Of a DNA stretch of 54,767 bases, positions 7,953-16,423 are shown piece after piece. Both the position numbers and the translations under genes were made by a program. The notes beneath the pieces are model-generated. The model was not told where the DNA came from. It saw nothing but the letters and a program-made list of their open reading frames with translations, and did no database searches. How positions within the stretch are numbered: the stretch's first letter is position 1; each line of letters starts with the position of its first letter. This DNA comes from Calothrix sp. CSU_2_0 (GTDB taxonomy: Bacteria > Cyanobacteriota > Cyanobacteriia > Cyanobacteriales > Nostocaceae), in the NCBI GenBank assembly GCA_012034595.1, contig JAAUPE010000034.1, positions 1-54,767 of the forward strand, given 5' to 3'.

Positions 7953-10907
7953 TTATTCTGCGATCGCTTCTTGCTGTTTATACAAACAGTAGTAAAGTCC
8001 TTGCATGGCGATTAATTCGTCATGGGTTCCTTGCTCGGCAATCATCCCTTTTTCCATCATCAAAATTAAGTCAGCATGACGAATTGTAGCGAGGCGATGG
8101 GTAATAAAAAATACTGTACGTCCTCGGAGTGCTTGCTGTAAGTTCTGACAAACTTGGCGTTCGCTGTTGTAATCTAAAGCACTGGTTGCCTCATCCATAA
8201 TTAGCAAGCGGGGATTTTGGAGTACGGTGCGTGCGATCGCAATTCTTTGGCGTTGTCCTCCTGATAGTGCGGAACCTCTTTCACCGACGCGGGTGTTGTA
8301 ACCCATTGGTAAAGCCATAATAAAATCATGGGCATAGGCGACTTTGGCGGCATTAATGATTTCTTCTGCTGTCGCATCGGGGTTGTTGAGGGCGATATTT
8401 TCTTGGACGGTGGTATCAAATAATAGGGTATCTTGTAGTACCATGCCGATTTGTCGCCGCAAGGAATACAGTTCTACTTTGTGGATGTCGTAACCATCGA
8501 TGAGGATTCTGCCGTTTTCTGGGTCGTATAATCTTGGTAAAAGTTTGGTTAAGGTGCTTTTTCCGGCTCCACTTTGCCCCACTACACCAATAAATTTACC
8601 GGGAGCAACATCAAGGTTGAGGTTATCGAGTTGCAAACCGGGACTGTTGGGGAAGCGGAAGGCAATATTTTCGTAGGTGACTGCTCCCTGAATTTCGGGC
8701 ATGGGAATATCTTGACGGTTGTTTTCTCCCGTTTCTTGGGGTGTGTCAAGAATATCACTTAATCTTTCTAGGGATAGGGCAGTTTCTTGGAAGTTTTGCC
8801 ACAGTTGTACTAAGCGTAATAGTGGACTGGTGGTGTATCCAGCGATAATTCGGAAGGCGATTAACTGCCCCAGGGTTAATGTTCCTTGTAGAACTAAATA
8901 AGCCCCTACCCACAGGAGTAATAAGCCTGATAGTTGATTGAGAAATTTACTGATGGAGCCTGCGGTTGTTGAAGTCAGGGCAGTTTTAAAGCTATCGGCA
9001 ATGTAGTGAGCGTATTTATCTTGCCATTTCCAACGCGATCGCAGTTCGATATTTTGAGCTTTGACTGTTTGGATTCCGGAAACGACTTCCACGAGGTAGG
9101 ATTGGGTTTCAGCGTTGCGTTCGGCACGAGCGCGGGTTTGTTGGCGAATTATTGGGGCGACAATTACCCCTAACATGGCGAATAAAGGGACTGTTGCCAA
9201 TGCTACTAAGGTTAACAGCCAACTGTAGTACACCATCACCACGATGTAGATAACCGAAAATACGGCATCTAAAACCACTGTTAAAGCTGTACCTGTGAGG
9301 AAGGAGCGAATATTTTCTAATTCGTTGATGCGGGTGGAAAGTTCCCCCACAGGACGCTTTTCAAAGTAACGTAGGGGTAATCGTAGCAAATGGTCGATTA
9401 CCTGGGAACCCAACGCCATATCAATGCGGTTGGTGGTTTCGACAAATAGGTTGGTTCTCAGGGTGGTAATAATTGCTTCAAAAATTGCCGTGACAACCAG
9501 TAAACTTCCCAGTACATTCAATGTGGCGGGGGAGTTTTGAATTAGGACTTTATCGATGATTACCTGGGTAATCAAAGGATTTGCTAAACCAAAAATTTGG
9601 ACGAAGAAAGAAGCAATTAATACTTCGGATAGTACCCGACGGTATTTGGAGACGAAGGGTAAAAACCAACTTAAACCAAAACTTTTTTGGGGAGTTGTTT
9701 GAGTTGGTTGCAGCAGAAGTATTTCTCCTTGTTGTCCCCAGGTTTCAATAAAGGTTTTCGGTTTGTAGCGTTCCATCCCTTTACCTGGAACCCCTAGCAC
9801 CAATTCGCGATCGCTTGCTGAGTAAAGTACCGCAAAACGGTTCTGCCATTGCAACATCACCGGAGTTTGCATCCGAGTAATTGCCACTGCGGGAACCATT
9901 GCCATTTGTGCCTGTAAACCCAGCATTTCCGCGACGGAACCGCATAATTGTAGGGGAATAGTGCCTAAACGTTGCTGTTGACTTAGCAATACCCGACGCA
10001 CCACATCCCGACGGAAGGGTATATTCCAATACTGGCTCAACATTTGGAAACAAGCTAGAGCTTCATTTAGTTCCCCCCGTCCAGTCACATAGGGATATTT
10101 AATCTTTCCGACTGTTTGGATTTCGAGGGCGGGTGGTTGTTCGGGGGCTAAGGGTATATCATCAAAGGAGCTTTCTTCTGTTATGGTTGCTATGGCTGTG
10201 GGTGCAGGTGTTGCTTGAAAAGAAGTAGGGGGAATGCCAACTAATCTAGCCGTACCACTTTCCACCTGTAAAGTTTGTTTTCCTGCTGATGGTTCAATGC
10301 GATCGCCGATGGCAAAGTTAGTATTTCCACTACTGAGTAACCATGTGCGATTGGGTTCAAGTTGATTCAGGTGAGTTTTTCCCTTGGGTAAATTCAAAAT
10401 CACCGCTTGGGATATCATTCTTCGTGTCGCAGCTACCAAGTCAACATTACCCAAAGCCTGACGTTGAACTTCCAAACTCAGTAAGTCAAATAATTCCGGG
10501 AATGTACAATTTTGTGTCAGTGCATTAGCAAAATCAGTCTCCTGCTGCAACAAACTGCGGAATGCGATCGCAGGAATCATCAAACACACTACTTCCGTAG
10601 AAGCAATTGCTGTTTCACAAGAAATTCCCCGCAGCAAACTTACCCAACCGATGATAGCTCCAGGTTGAAGTAATTCCAATGTGTCCGGCAATGATGACTC
10701 AGATGCATAAGCAATCGAGCGTGCTTGTCCTTGATAAATAATTGCCACCTGAGCAGGTATACTTTCTTTGACTGCGATCGCTTGTCCCATTCGGTAACGC
10801 AAAAGTTCAACTTTTTGGGTCAGTCGCGTCAGGGTAGCAGCCGATAAGTGATTAAATGGTGGTGTGGTTGTGAGAAAATCTACGACGGAAATACTAGAAG
10901 TAGTCAT
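7953..10907 (-). CDS. Type I secretion ABC exporter with cyclic-nucleotide-binding and C39-like domains
   Basis: The 984-residue protein exports a peptide or protein across the inner membrane at the cost of ATP. Domains in order: a cNMP-binding-like fold (about residues 10-150, FNHLSAATLTRLTQKVELL); a linker; a C39 peptidase-like domain (about 275-410); six membrane helices (about 430-715); and an ATPase with Walker A GQSGAGKST, signature LSGGQRQRIAIART, Walker B LLIMDEATSALD and H-loop FITHRL. In the C39-like domain, the usual DCGxAC active-site stretch aligns with NEALAC. The catalytic Cys is therefore apparently absent, as in HlyB-type exporters that do not cleave leaders. It lies between the PPIase and HlyD genes. 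The cNMP domain suggests regulation or substrate gating; that is inference. Confidence 0.92.
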   Translation of the reverse strand: MTTSSISVVDFLTTTPPFNHLSAATLTRLTQKVELLRYRMGQAIAVKESIPAQVAIIYQGQARSIAYASESSLPDTLELLQPGAIIGWVSLLRGISCETAIASTEVVCLMIPAIAFRSLLQQETDFANALTQNCTFPELFDLLSLEVQRQALGNVDLVAATRRMISQAVILNLPKGKTHLNQLEPNRTWLLSSGNTNFAIGDRIEPSAGKQTLQVESGTARLVGIPPTSFQATPAPTAIATITEESSFDDIPLAPEQPPALEIQTVGKIKYPYVTGRGELNEALACFQMLSQYWNIPFRRDVVRRVLLSQQQRLGTIPLQLCGSVAEMLGLQAQMAMVPAVAITRMQTPVMLQWQNRFAVLYSASDRELVLGVPGKGMERYKPKTFIETWGQQGEILLLQPTQTTPQKSFGLSWFLPFVSKYRRVLSEVLIASFFVQIFGLANPLITQVIIDKVLIQNSPATLNVLGSLLVVTAIFEAIITTLRTNLFVETTNRIDMALGSQVIDHLLRLPLRYFEKRPVGELSTRINELENIRSFLTGTALTVVLDAVFSVIYIVVMVYYSWLLTLVALATVPLFAMLGVIVAPIIRQQTRARAERNAETQSYLVEVVSGIQTVKAQNIELRSRWKWQDKYAHYIADSFKTALTSTTAGSISKFLNQLSGLLLLWVGAYLVLQGTLTLGQLIAFRIIAGYTTSPLLRLVQLWQNFQETALSLERLSDILDTPQETGENNRQDIPMPEIQGAVTYENIAFRFPNSPGLQLDNLNLDVAPGKFIGVVGQSGAGKSTLTKLLPRLYDPENGRILIDGYDIHKVELYSLRRQIGMVLQDTLLFDTTVQENIALNNPDATAEEIINAAKVAYAHDFIMALPMGYNTRVGERGSALSGGQRQRIAIARTVLQNPRLLIMDEATSALDYNSERQVCQNLQQALRGRTVFFITHRLATIRHADLILMMEKGMIAEQGTHDELIAMQGLYYCLYKQQEAIAE

Positions 10908-10910
10908 TCG

Positions 10911-10945
10911 ATTTTGGATTTTAGATTTTGGATTTTGGATTGGAT
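10911..10945. repeat. Simple repeat gattttggattttag upstream of the exporter
   Basis: Near-tandem ttttggat units lie just upstream of the ABC exporter start. Related atccaaaatcc stretches recur at 36475-36502 and, in coding sequence, around 26640-26690. Confidence 0.65.
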
Positions 10946-10975
10946 ATTAGTGGTTTGGTAATTCGTAATTACTTA

Positions 10976-11740
10976 TTACCTTGCTGTCACAACTTCTTGT
11001 TGCCGCGATTTATTTAATAACCCTTGTAAAGACTCCTCCAACCACTTCTGAAATAATCCATCTAGCAGTTTCTTCCGGGTTGATTCATCCAACTTCGCAG
11101 GAAGCATCTGCTCTAACCGCACAATCACAAACCAATCTCCCAAACGACTCGGTGGTAAAAGTTGTCCCGGTTGACAAGCTCTGAGTTTCGCTGCAAGCTG
11201 GGGATGGGGTTGACTCAAAGCCATTGGACCAATTAACCCACCCGATTGTGCTTCCATTCCTTGGGAATATTCGCGGGCTAATTCGGCAAAGGATTGTTCA
11301 CCAGCTTTAATCCGAAAATAAAGCTCTTGGGCTGTTCCGATTTCGCGGGTACGCAGCAAGGAATACACAACTTGGTCTAAATGGGGTTTTTGTGTCATAA
11401 AATGTGACTCTAATTTATTCCCCCAAGTTGCTAACTTGTACTTTTCCACAAGTAGCGATCGCGTTGCCAATTTAAGTAGCTGTGTGTCTGTCATTCCCTG
11501 GACTTGCAACCAAGTTTGTCGTTGCGACTCTTCAGCAAGATTGTGGGTTTGATAAAATTGCTCTCGCGCTTCCTCTAGTTCTTCTGGGCTACAATTAATG
11601 GTGGAAATTGCCTGGTCTATCAACAACTCGCGGTAAAGCTGGGGAAGCATCTGATAACCTGCGAGCAAGGAAATTAATTCTGGAGTCTCTATAGTTTGTT
11701 GACGTAGTTGCTCAAGATAGTCAATACAAAGATTTGTCAT
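10976..11740 (-). CDS. Parvulin-type peptidylprolyl isomerase of the secretion operon
   Basis: This SurA/parvulin-like protein has an N-terminal helical chaperone region (LLAGYQMLPQLYRELLIDQAI; EELEEAREQFYQTHNL). A rotamase domain follows (about residues 125-215 from this start), with RIKAGEQSFAELAREYSQGMEAQSGGLIGPM and PGQLLPPSRLGDWFVIVRLE. It probably assists folding or delivery of the type I substrate; it has no signal peptide, so a cytoplasmic role is likely. The start is uncertain. The frame remains open to 11857 (MPNRDIALEY, 39 more residues), but MTNLCIDYLEQL at 11740 gives about 254 residues and begins where the family-like helices begin. Neither start has a strong ribosome-binding site. 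It is the first gene of the operon with the ABC exporter (68-base gap) and HlyD. Confidence 0.8.
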   Translation of the reverse strand: MTNLCIDYLEQLRQQTIETPELISLLAGYQMLPQLYRELLIDQAISTINCSPEELEEAREQFYQTHNLAEESQRQTWLQVQGMTDTQLLKLATRSLLVEKYKLATWGNKLESHFMTQKPHLDQVVYSLLRTREIGTAQELYFRIKAGEQSFAELAREYSQGMEAQSGGLIGPMALSQPHPQLAAKLRACQPGQLLPPSRLGDWFVIVRLEQMLPAKLDESTRKKLLDGLFQKWLEESLQGLLNKSRQQEVVTAR

Positions 11741-12667
11741 AACTTGAAAAATATTTCCGCTTGCATATTTGGAGAAAAGAAAGTTGCGACCTAAATCATC
11801 ATTGAAAATGTCGCGTTCGATGCACATATACTCTAATGCAATGTCGCGATTTGGCATATAATAATCGCGCCATGCAGAATATAAAAATCCCTGATTTATC
11901 GTTTGTAGATGGTTTACCAGAAGGTATTACAGCAGATTGCAATTACGTGAGTTAGAGTCAATCAGCCCATAAAGCTTTTTTACTCCTGAATTCTGGATTT
12001 TGCTGCTGTATGTCTGTTTTTCAATTTAGATACTGATGTAATTTAAGATATAAAAGCTTTTTGTCCATAAATTTCCCTAAATTTTGCTGATTATGACTCG
12101 ATAAAATACGTTTTTTAGTGATTTGTATTATATACTACAGCAACTAAATTTTTCTCCTAGCAGATGTTAATGAAAGCAGATTGAAAATTCCAGTAACCTT
12201 ACTGAGAAGTTTTATTAAAAATAATATATCCTATATTTTACAGTTGCGATTGTAAAAAATGATACTTTTTCAAAGTCAGACTCGATATTGGTTTTCTTCA
12301 ATTAGAGGTTTGTAGAAAACTCTGGAAAATAGAGAATGGACAATTTGACCATAAATCTCTTGATGTCATGCGATCGCCCTAGTTGACGCGGGTATCTTCC
12401 CCCACTACTATTGAGGATAAAAATCTTCAAAAAAAGCGTCAGTCCCTTCTAGGGTGAGATTTTAGCCAAAAATAATAATCATATTAAGTTAGATTAGAAA
12501 GTAAATGACTTTTAAACTGGCATCTCGACACTATGTTCAAAATCAGAGCAATTCTGTATACTGACAGTATTAGTAGATAAACTGAGTTATTCCCATCATC
12601 TGGTGGAAAGTGCAAATTTTTCACAAATCCGCTCAATTTCACCCCACTCAGGCTTAATTGATGTATT
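11741..12667. other. Divergent intergenic region between the secretion operon and the polyketide locus
   Basis: About 0.8-0.9 kb with no credible gene. It must contain the promoters of the minus-strand PPIase operon and of the plus-strand FAAL gene. It is AT-rich with one HIP1-type site near 12369. No clear operator, riboswitch or long repeat was recognised. Confidence 0.5.
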
Positions 12668-15600
12668 ATGATTTCCAGCAATCGAGAAATATTCTCAACA
12701 ATCAAGTATAAATTGACGACGCTGATCGATGTTTTGCAGGCACAGGTGCAAAAACAGGCAAATTCGACTGGTTTCTATTTCTGGCAAGATCGAGAAAATC
12801 TGAAGTTGAGCTATGGGGATTTAGACAAACAAGCAAAGGCAATAGCATCTCACCTGCAAGCTAAATTTAGTCAGGGAGAGCGAATATTATTGATGTACCC
12901 GCCAGGATTGGAACTAATTGCGGGGATAATGGGTTGTATGTACGCGGGGAAAATCGCAGTTCCAGTTTATCCACCACGACGCAATCGGAATTTGGCGAGG
13001 TTATTAGCAATTGCTGAAGATGCTCAAGCTAGGGCAATTTTGACAACTGTAGGGTTAGAGGAATCTTTGCAAGTTTTAGAAGAGCATAATTTACCAATAA
13101 TTGCCAGCGATCGCATTTCTGGGGAGCTGGCTAATAATTGGCAAAATCCAGGGATCGATGCCAATAGTATTGCTCTATTGCAATATACATCTGGTTCCAC
13201 TGGCAAACCAAAAGGGGTAATGCTCAGTCACGGAAATCTTTTACATAATTTGGAGCAAATTTATCAAAGCTTCGGACATTCAGCCAATAGTCATGTTGTT
13301 AGTTGGCTGCCACCTTACCATGATATGGGTTTAATCGGGGGAATTTTCCAGCCTTTGTATGGTGGTTTTCCGGTGACTTTAATGGCTCCTGTTAGCTTCC
13401 TGCAAAAACCTATCCGTTGGTTACAAGCGATTTCCCAAACCCGTGCAACTACTAGTGGTGCGCCAAATTTTGCCTATGAAATCTGTTTAAATATTTCTCC
13501 AGAGGAATGTCAAGGTTTGGATTTGAGTAGTTGGGAATTAGCATTTACTGGAGCAGAGCCAATTAGAGCGCAAACATTAGCAAAATTTGCTACCAAATTT
13601 GCTCCTTACGGGTTTAAAAAATCGTCCTTTTATGCTTGTTATGGATTAGCGGAAGCGACTTTGTTTGTGACTGGGGGTAAAAAAAGTCAAGCACCAATAG
13701 TTGAGACTTTAATTAAAGAACAAAACACGACAAAAACAATCGTTAGTTGTGGTTTTCCAGGGGGAGAGCAAAGGGTTATTGTTGTTAATCCCCAATCCCG
13801 ACAACAATGTGTAGATGGGGTAGAAGGGGAAATTTGGATTTCTGGTGCAAGTGTTGCTCAAGGTTACTGGAATCGTCCAGTGGAGACGGAAGAAACTTTC
13901 AAAGCAGTTTTAGCATCGGGAGAGGGGAAATTTTTACGAACTGGGGATTTGGGGATTTGGCAAGATGGGGAATTGTTTGTGACTGGACGGATAAAAGACA
14001 TAATTGTGATTCGTGGTGGCAATTATTATCCCCAAGATATTGAAGCAAGCGTTGCTCAGTGTCATGAGAGTTTGAGTAAAACATGGGGAGCGGCTTTTAG
14101 TATTGAGATTGATGGTGAAGAGAAATTAGTTATTATTCAGGAAGTGGAAAGAAATGCTTGGAGAACCCTGGATACTACCTCAATTATTTTAGCGATACGT
14201 TCAGTTATTTCCCGCGAACATCAGTTACAAGTATACGCGATTTGTCTGCTCAAACCTAGTAGTATTCCCAAAACTTCGAGCGGAAAGGTACAAAGGTATG
14301 CATGTAAGGAAGGATTTATTCACGATAGTTTGGATGTAATATATCGATGGCAATTAGGGGAACGGGAGCAAGATTCTTTGCCTGATATCTATACGGAAAA
14401 TCCCTGGAAAGATGCTTCGTTACCTCAGCATGACAAGAATCAACACAAAAGTGAACCTCTAATTCACTGGTTGCGAGATTATGCCAGTCACCATATTAAT
14501 TCTCGACTGATTGACGAACGTCGTTGTATTCCCCCCCATGTTGTCTTGGATTTTGGGAATCAGGGATTATTGGGAATGCAAGTACCACCTAGTTATGGTG
14601 GTTTAGGTTTGGGAAATTGCGACACTCTGAGGATACTCCAGCAATTGGGAGCTATTGACACCACATTAGCTTTGTTTGTGGGATTGAATAATATTTTGGG
14701 GATTCGTCCCCTATTGCTCCACGGTTCCCCCTCTCTAAAAGCAGAATTATTACCGATATTAGCCACAGGTAGGGAATTAGCAGCATTTGCTTTAACCGAA
14801 GCTGGTGCGGGTTCCAATCCCCAAGCGATCGCATCTCAAGCCAAACCCGACAAAAATGGTTGGTTATTGCGAGGTGAAAAAATTTGGAGTGGTTCTGCTG
14901 CTTGGGCAGGGGTAATAAACGTGTTTGTCCAGCAGCCAAACCAAGGGATGAGCGGATTTGTGGTGCGTCGTGGTACTCCAGGATTGCGTCAGGGTAAGGA
15001 AGCTTTGACGATGGGAATGCGGGGAATGATCCAAAATACTGTGTATCTAGAAGATGTCCCCGTTACCCAAGACCAAGTTTTGGGTGAAATTGGCTCTGGG
15101 ATGGCGGTAGCACAGGATGCAATGATGTACGGAAGACTTGCGATCGCATCAGCTTGTGTGGGGGGAATGAAGCGTTGTGTACAGTTAATTTGGCGCTATG
15201 GTTCTCGTCGGCAAGTTGCTACCGGGAGGTTGCTGGAGCATTCAATTGTGCTACGTAATTTAGATGAGTTGATGAATGCCATTACTGTAGTCGAAAACCT
15301 CGTCACAACAATGGGTAAATTGTTAGATCGGGGTGTAAATCTACCTGTAGAGGCATATACAGCTTGTAAAATTACTGCACCAGAATTTTATTGGCAAGCC
15401 GCAGATTTACTGATTCAAACCTTGGGAGGACGAGGTTACATCGAAACCAATATTGCACCGCAAATTCTTAGAGATGCGAGGGTTTTAAGGATATTTGAAG
15501 GACCAACGGAAACTTTATGTGGGTTTTTGGGTGCTAGTGTATACAAGCAAGGGAAAGCGATCGCTAATTTTTTGACTCATACTTTGGGTACTGGAGAAGT

Positions 15601-16423
15601 CGCGCAACGGTTAGCTTATGCTGTTGAGCAAGTTAAGGATCGATTTGCTTGTGGCTTGGGTAATAATAACTTGATTATCGAACGTTGGGTTTATCATCAA
15701 TTGGGTGAATTAGCCAGCATTGGAATATTATGGGGTGCGATGCAGAGAAACATCGACACATCAAATCAACAAGCAATGTTTTGGATTAAGAACAGATTTG
15801 AGGTGAAAATTGAGCAAATCCTGAGTTTTTCACCCGATAATTTACCATTAGCAGATTTAGAAATAGCATCCCACAGAATTTATGAATATACCCAAGAAAT
15901 CGGTGATATCGAACAAACCTTACCAGGGGAAGAACATCATCTAGATGAGTTATTACGTAAATCTGTTCATAACCCATCCAACCCATCCCCCACAGAAAAT
16001 AACCCCAAGAACAACAATGTAGAGACGCGATACATCGCGTCTCCATCCTCCCAATCATCCCAAAAAATTCAAACCTGGTTAATCAATTGGTTGAGTCAAA
16101 AACTATATATCCAACCTGAAGAAATTGACCCCAATCGAGCTTTTGCAGACTATGGGATGGATTCAGTTATAGCTGTGGAGTTAGCGCAGGATTTACAAGA
16201 ATGGTTAGGTATTTCCCAAGCATTAGAACCAACTATAGCCTGGAATTTCCCGACAATTGCGGAATTAGCTGGTTATTTAAGTCAAAACCATCAAAATCAA
16301 ACTGATATCTCGGAACAAATTATCAAAGAACCAGAAAAAAATACCTTAGAAGGATTATCAACAGGAGAAATGGCTGTATTGTTAGCTCAAGAAATTGCGA
16401 TCGCTAAACAGAGGAGACATTAA
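12668..16423 (+). CDS. Fatty acyl-AMP ligase - acyl-CoA dehydrogenase - ACP fusion
   Basis: The 1251-residue loading protein of the polyketide locus has three parts. The FAAL domain (about residues 15-585) carries YTSGSTGKPKGVMLSHGNL, YGLAEATLFVTGG, RTGDLG and RGGNYYPQDIE, and should activate a free fatty acid as acyl-AMP. An acyl-CoA dehydrogenase domain (about 610-985) carries FALTEAGAGSNP, TLGGRGYIETN and the catalytic-Glu motif RIFEGPTE, and is expected to make an alpha,beta-double bond on the tethered chain. An ACP (about 1130-1200) has its phosphopantetheine Ser at 1166 in YGMDSV. The C-terminal LSTGEMAVLLAQEI looks like a docking helix towards the next PKS. Its stop overlaps the PKS start (TAATG). 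A palindromic repeat (16021-16043) is built into the linker before the ACP. The substrate and product are not readable. Confidence 0.92.
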   Translation: MISSNREIFSTIKYKLTTLIDVLQAQVQKQANSTGFYFWQDRENLKLSYGDLDKQAKAIASHLQAKFSQGERILLMYPPGLELIAGIMGCMYAGKIAVPVYPPRRNRNLARLLAIAEDAQARAILTTVGLEESLQVLEEHNLPIIASDRISGELANNWQNPGIDANSIALLQYTSGSTGKPKGVMLSHGNLLHNLEQIYQSFGHSANSHVVSWLPPYHDMGLIGGIFQPLYGGFPVTLMAPVSFLQKPIRWLQAISQTRATTSGAPNFAYEICLNISPEECQGLDLSSWELAFTGAEPIRAQTLAKFATKFAPYGFKKSSFYACYGLAEATLFVTGGKKSQAPIVETLIKEQNTTKTIVSCGFPGGEQRVIVVNPQSRQQCVDGVEGEIWISGASVAQGYWNRPVETEETFKAVLASGEGKFLRTGDLGIWQDGELFVTGRIKDIIVIRGGNYYPQDIEASVAQCHESLSKTWGAAFSIEIDGEEKLVIIQEVERNAWRTLDTTSIILAIRSVISREHQLQVYAICLLKPSSIPKTSSGKVQRYACKEGFIHDSLDVIYRWQLGEREQDSLPDIYTENPWKDASLPQHDKNQHKSEPLIHWLRDYASHHINSRLIDERRCIPPHVVLDFGNQGLLGMQVPPSYGGLGLGNCDTLRILQQLGAIDTTLALFVGLNNILGIRPLLLHGSPSLKAELLPILATGRELAAFALTEAGAGSNPQAIASQAKPDKNGWLLRGEKIWSGSAAWAGVINVFVQQPNQGMSGFVVRRGTPGLRQGKEALTMGMRGMIQNTVYLEDVPVTQDQVLGEIGSGMAVAQDAMMYGRLAIASACVGGMKRCVQLIWRYGSRRQVATGRLLEHSIVLRNLDELMNAITVVENLVTTMGKLLDRGVNLPVEAYTACKITAPEFYWQAADLLIQTLGGRGYIETNIAPQILRDARVLRIFEGPTETLCGFLGASVYKQGKAIANFLTHTLGTGEVAQRLAYAVEQVKDRFACGLGNNNLIIERWVYHQLGELASIGILWGAMQRNIDTSNQQAMFWIKNRFEVKIEQILSFSPDNLPLADLEIASHRIYEYTQEIGDIEQTLPGEEHHLDELLRKSVHNPSNPSPTENNPKNNNVETRYIASPSSQSSQKIQTWLINWLSQKLYIQPEEIDPNRAFADYGMDSVIAVELAQDLQEWLGISQALEPTIAWNFPTIAELAGYLSQNHQNQTDISEQIIKEPEKNTLEGLSTGEMAVLLAQEIAIAKQRRH
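16021..16043. repeat. Palindromic repeat inserted in frame in the FAAL-ACAD-ACP linker
   Basis: agagacgcgat/atcgcgtctc arms of 10 bases with a 2-base loop, encoding the ETRYIASP stretch between the dehydrogenase and the ACP. The same family occurs intergenically at 24104, 31092 and 48846. Confidence 0.85.
16412..16416 (+). promoter_or_regulatory. Ribosome-binding site of the first PKS
   Basis: AGGAG lies six bases before the ATG at 16423. The upstream stop and this start share a base (TAATG), which indicates translational coupling of the loader and the PKS. Confidence 0.75.

Noticed and set aside
12484-12705. Minus-strand small gene overlapping the FAAL start
   Set aside because: It has no recognisable domain, no ribosome-binding site, and overlaps the well-supported FAAL N-terminus.
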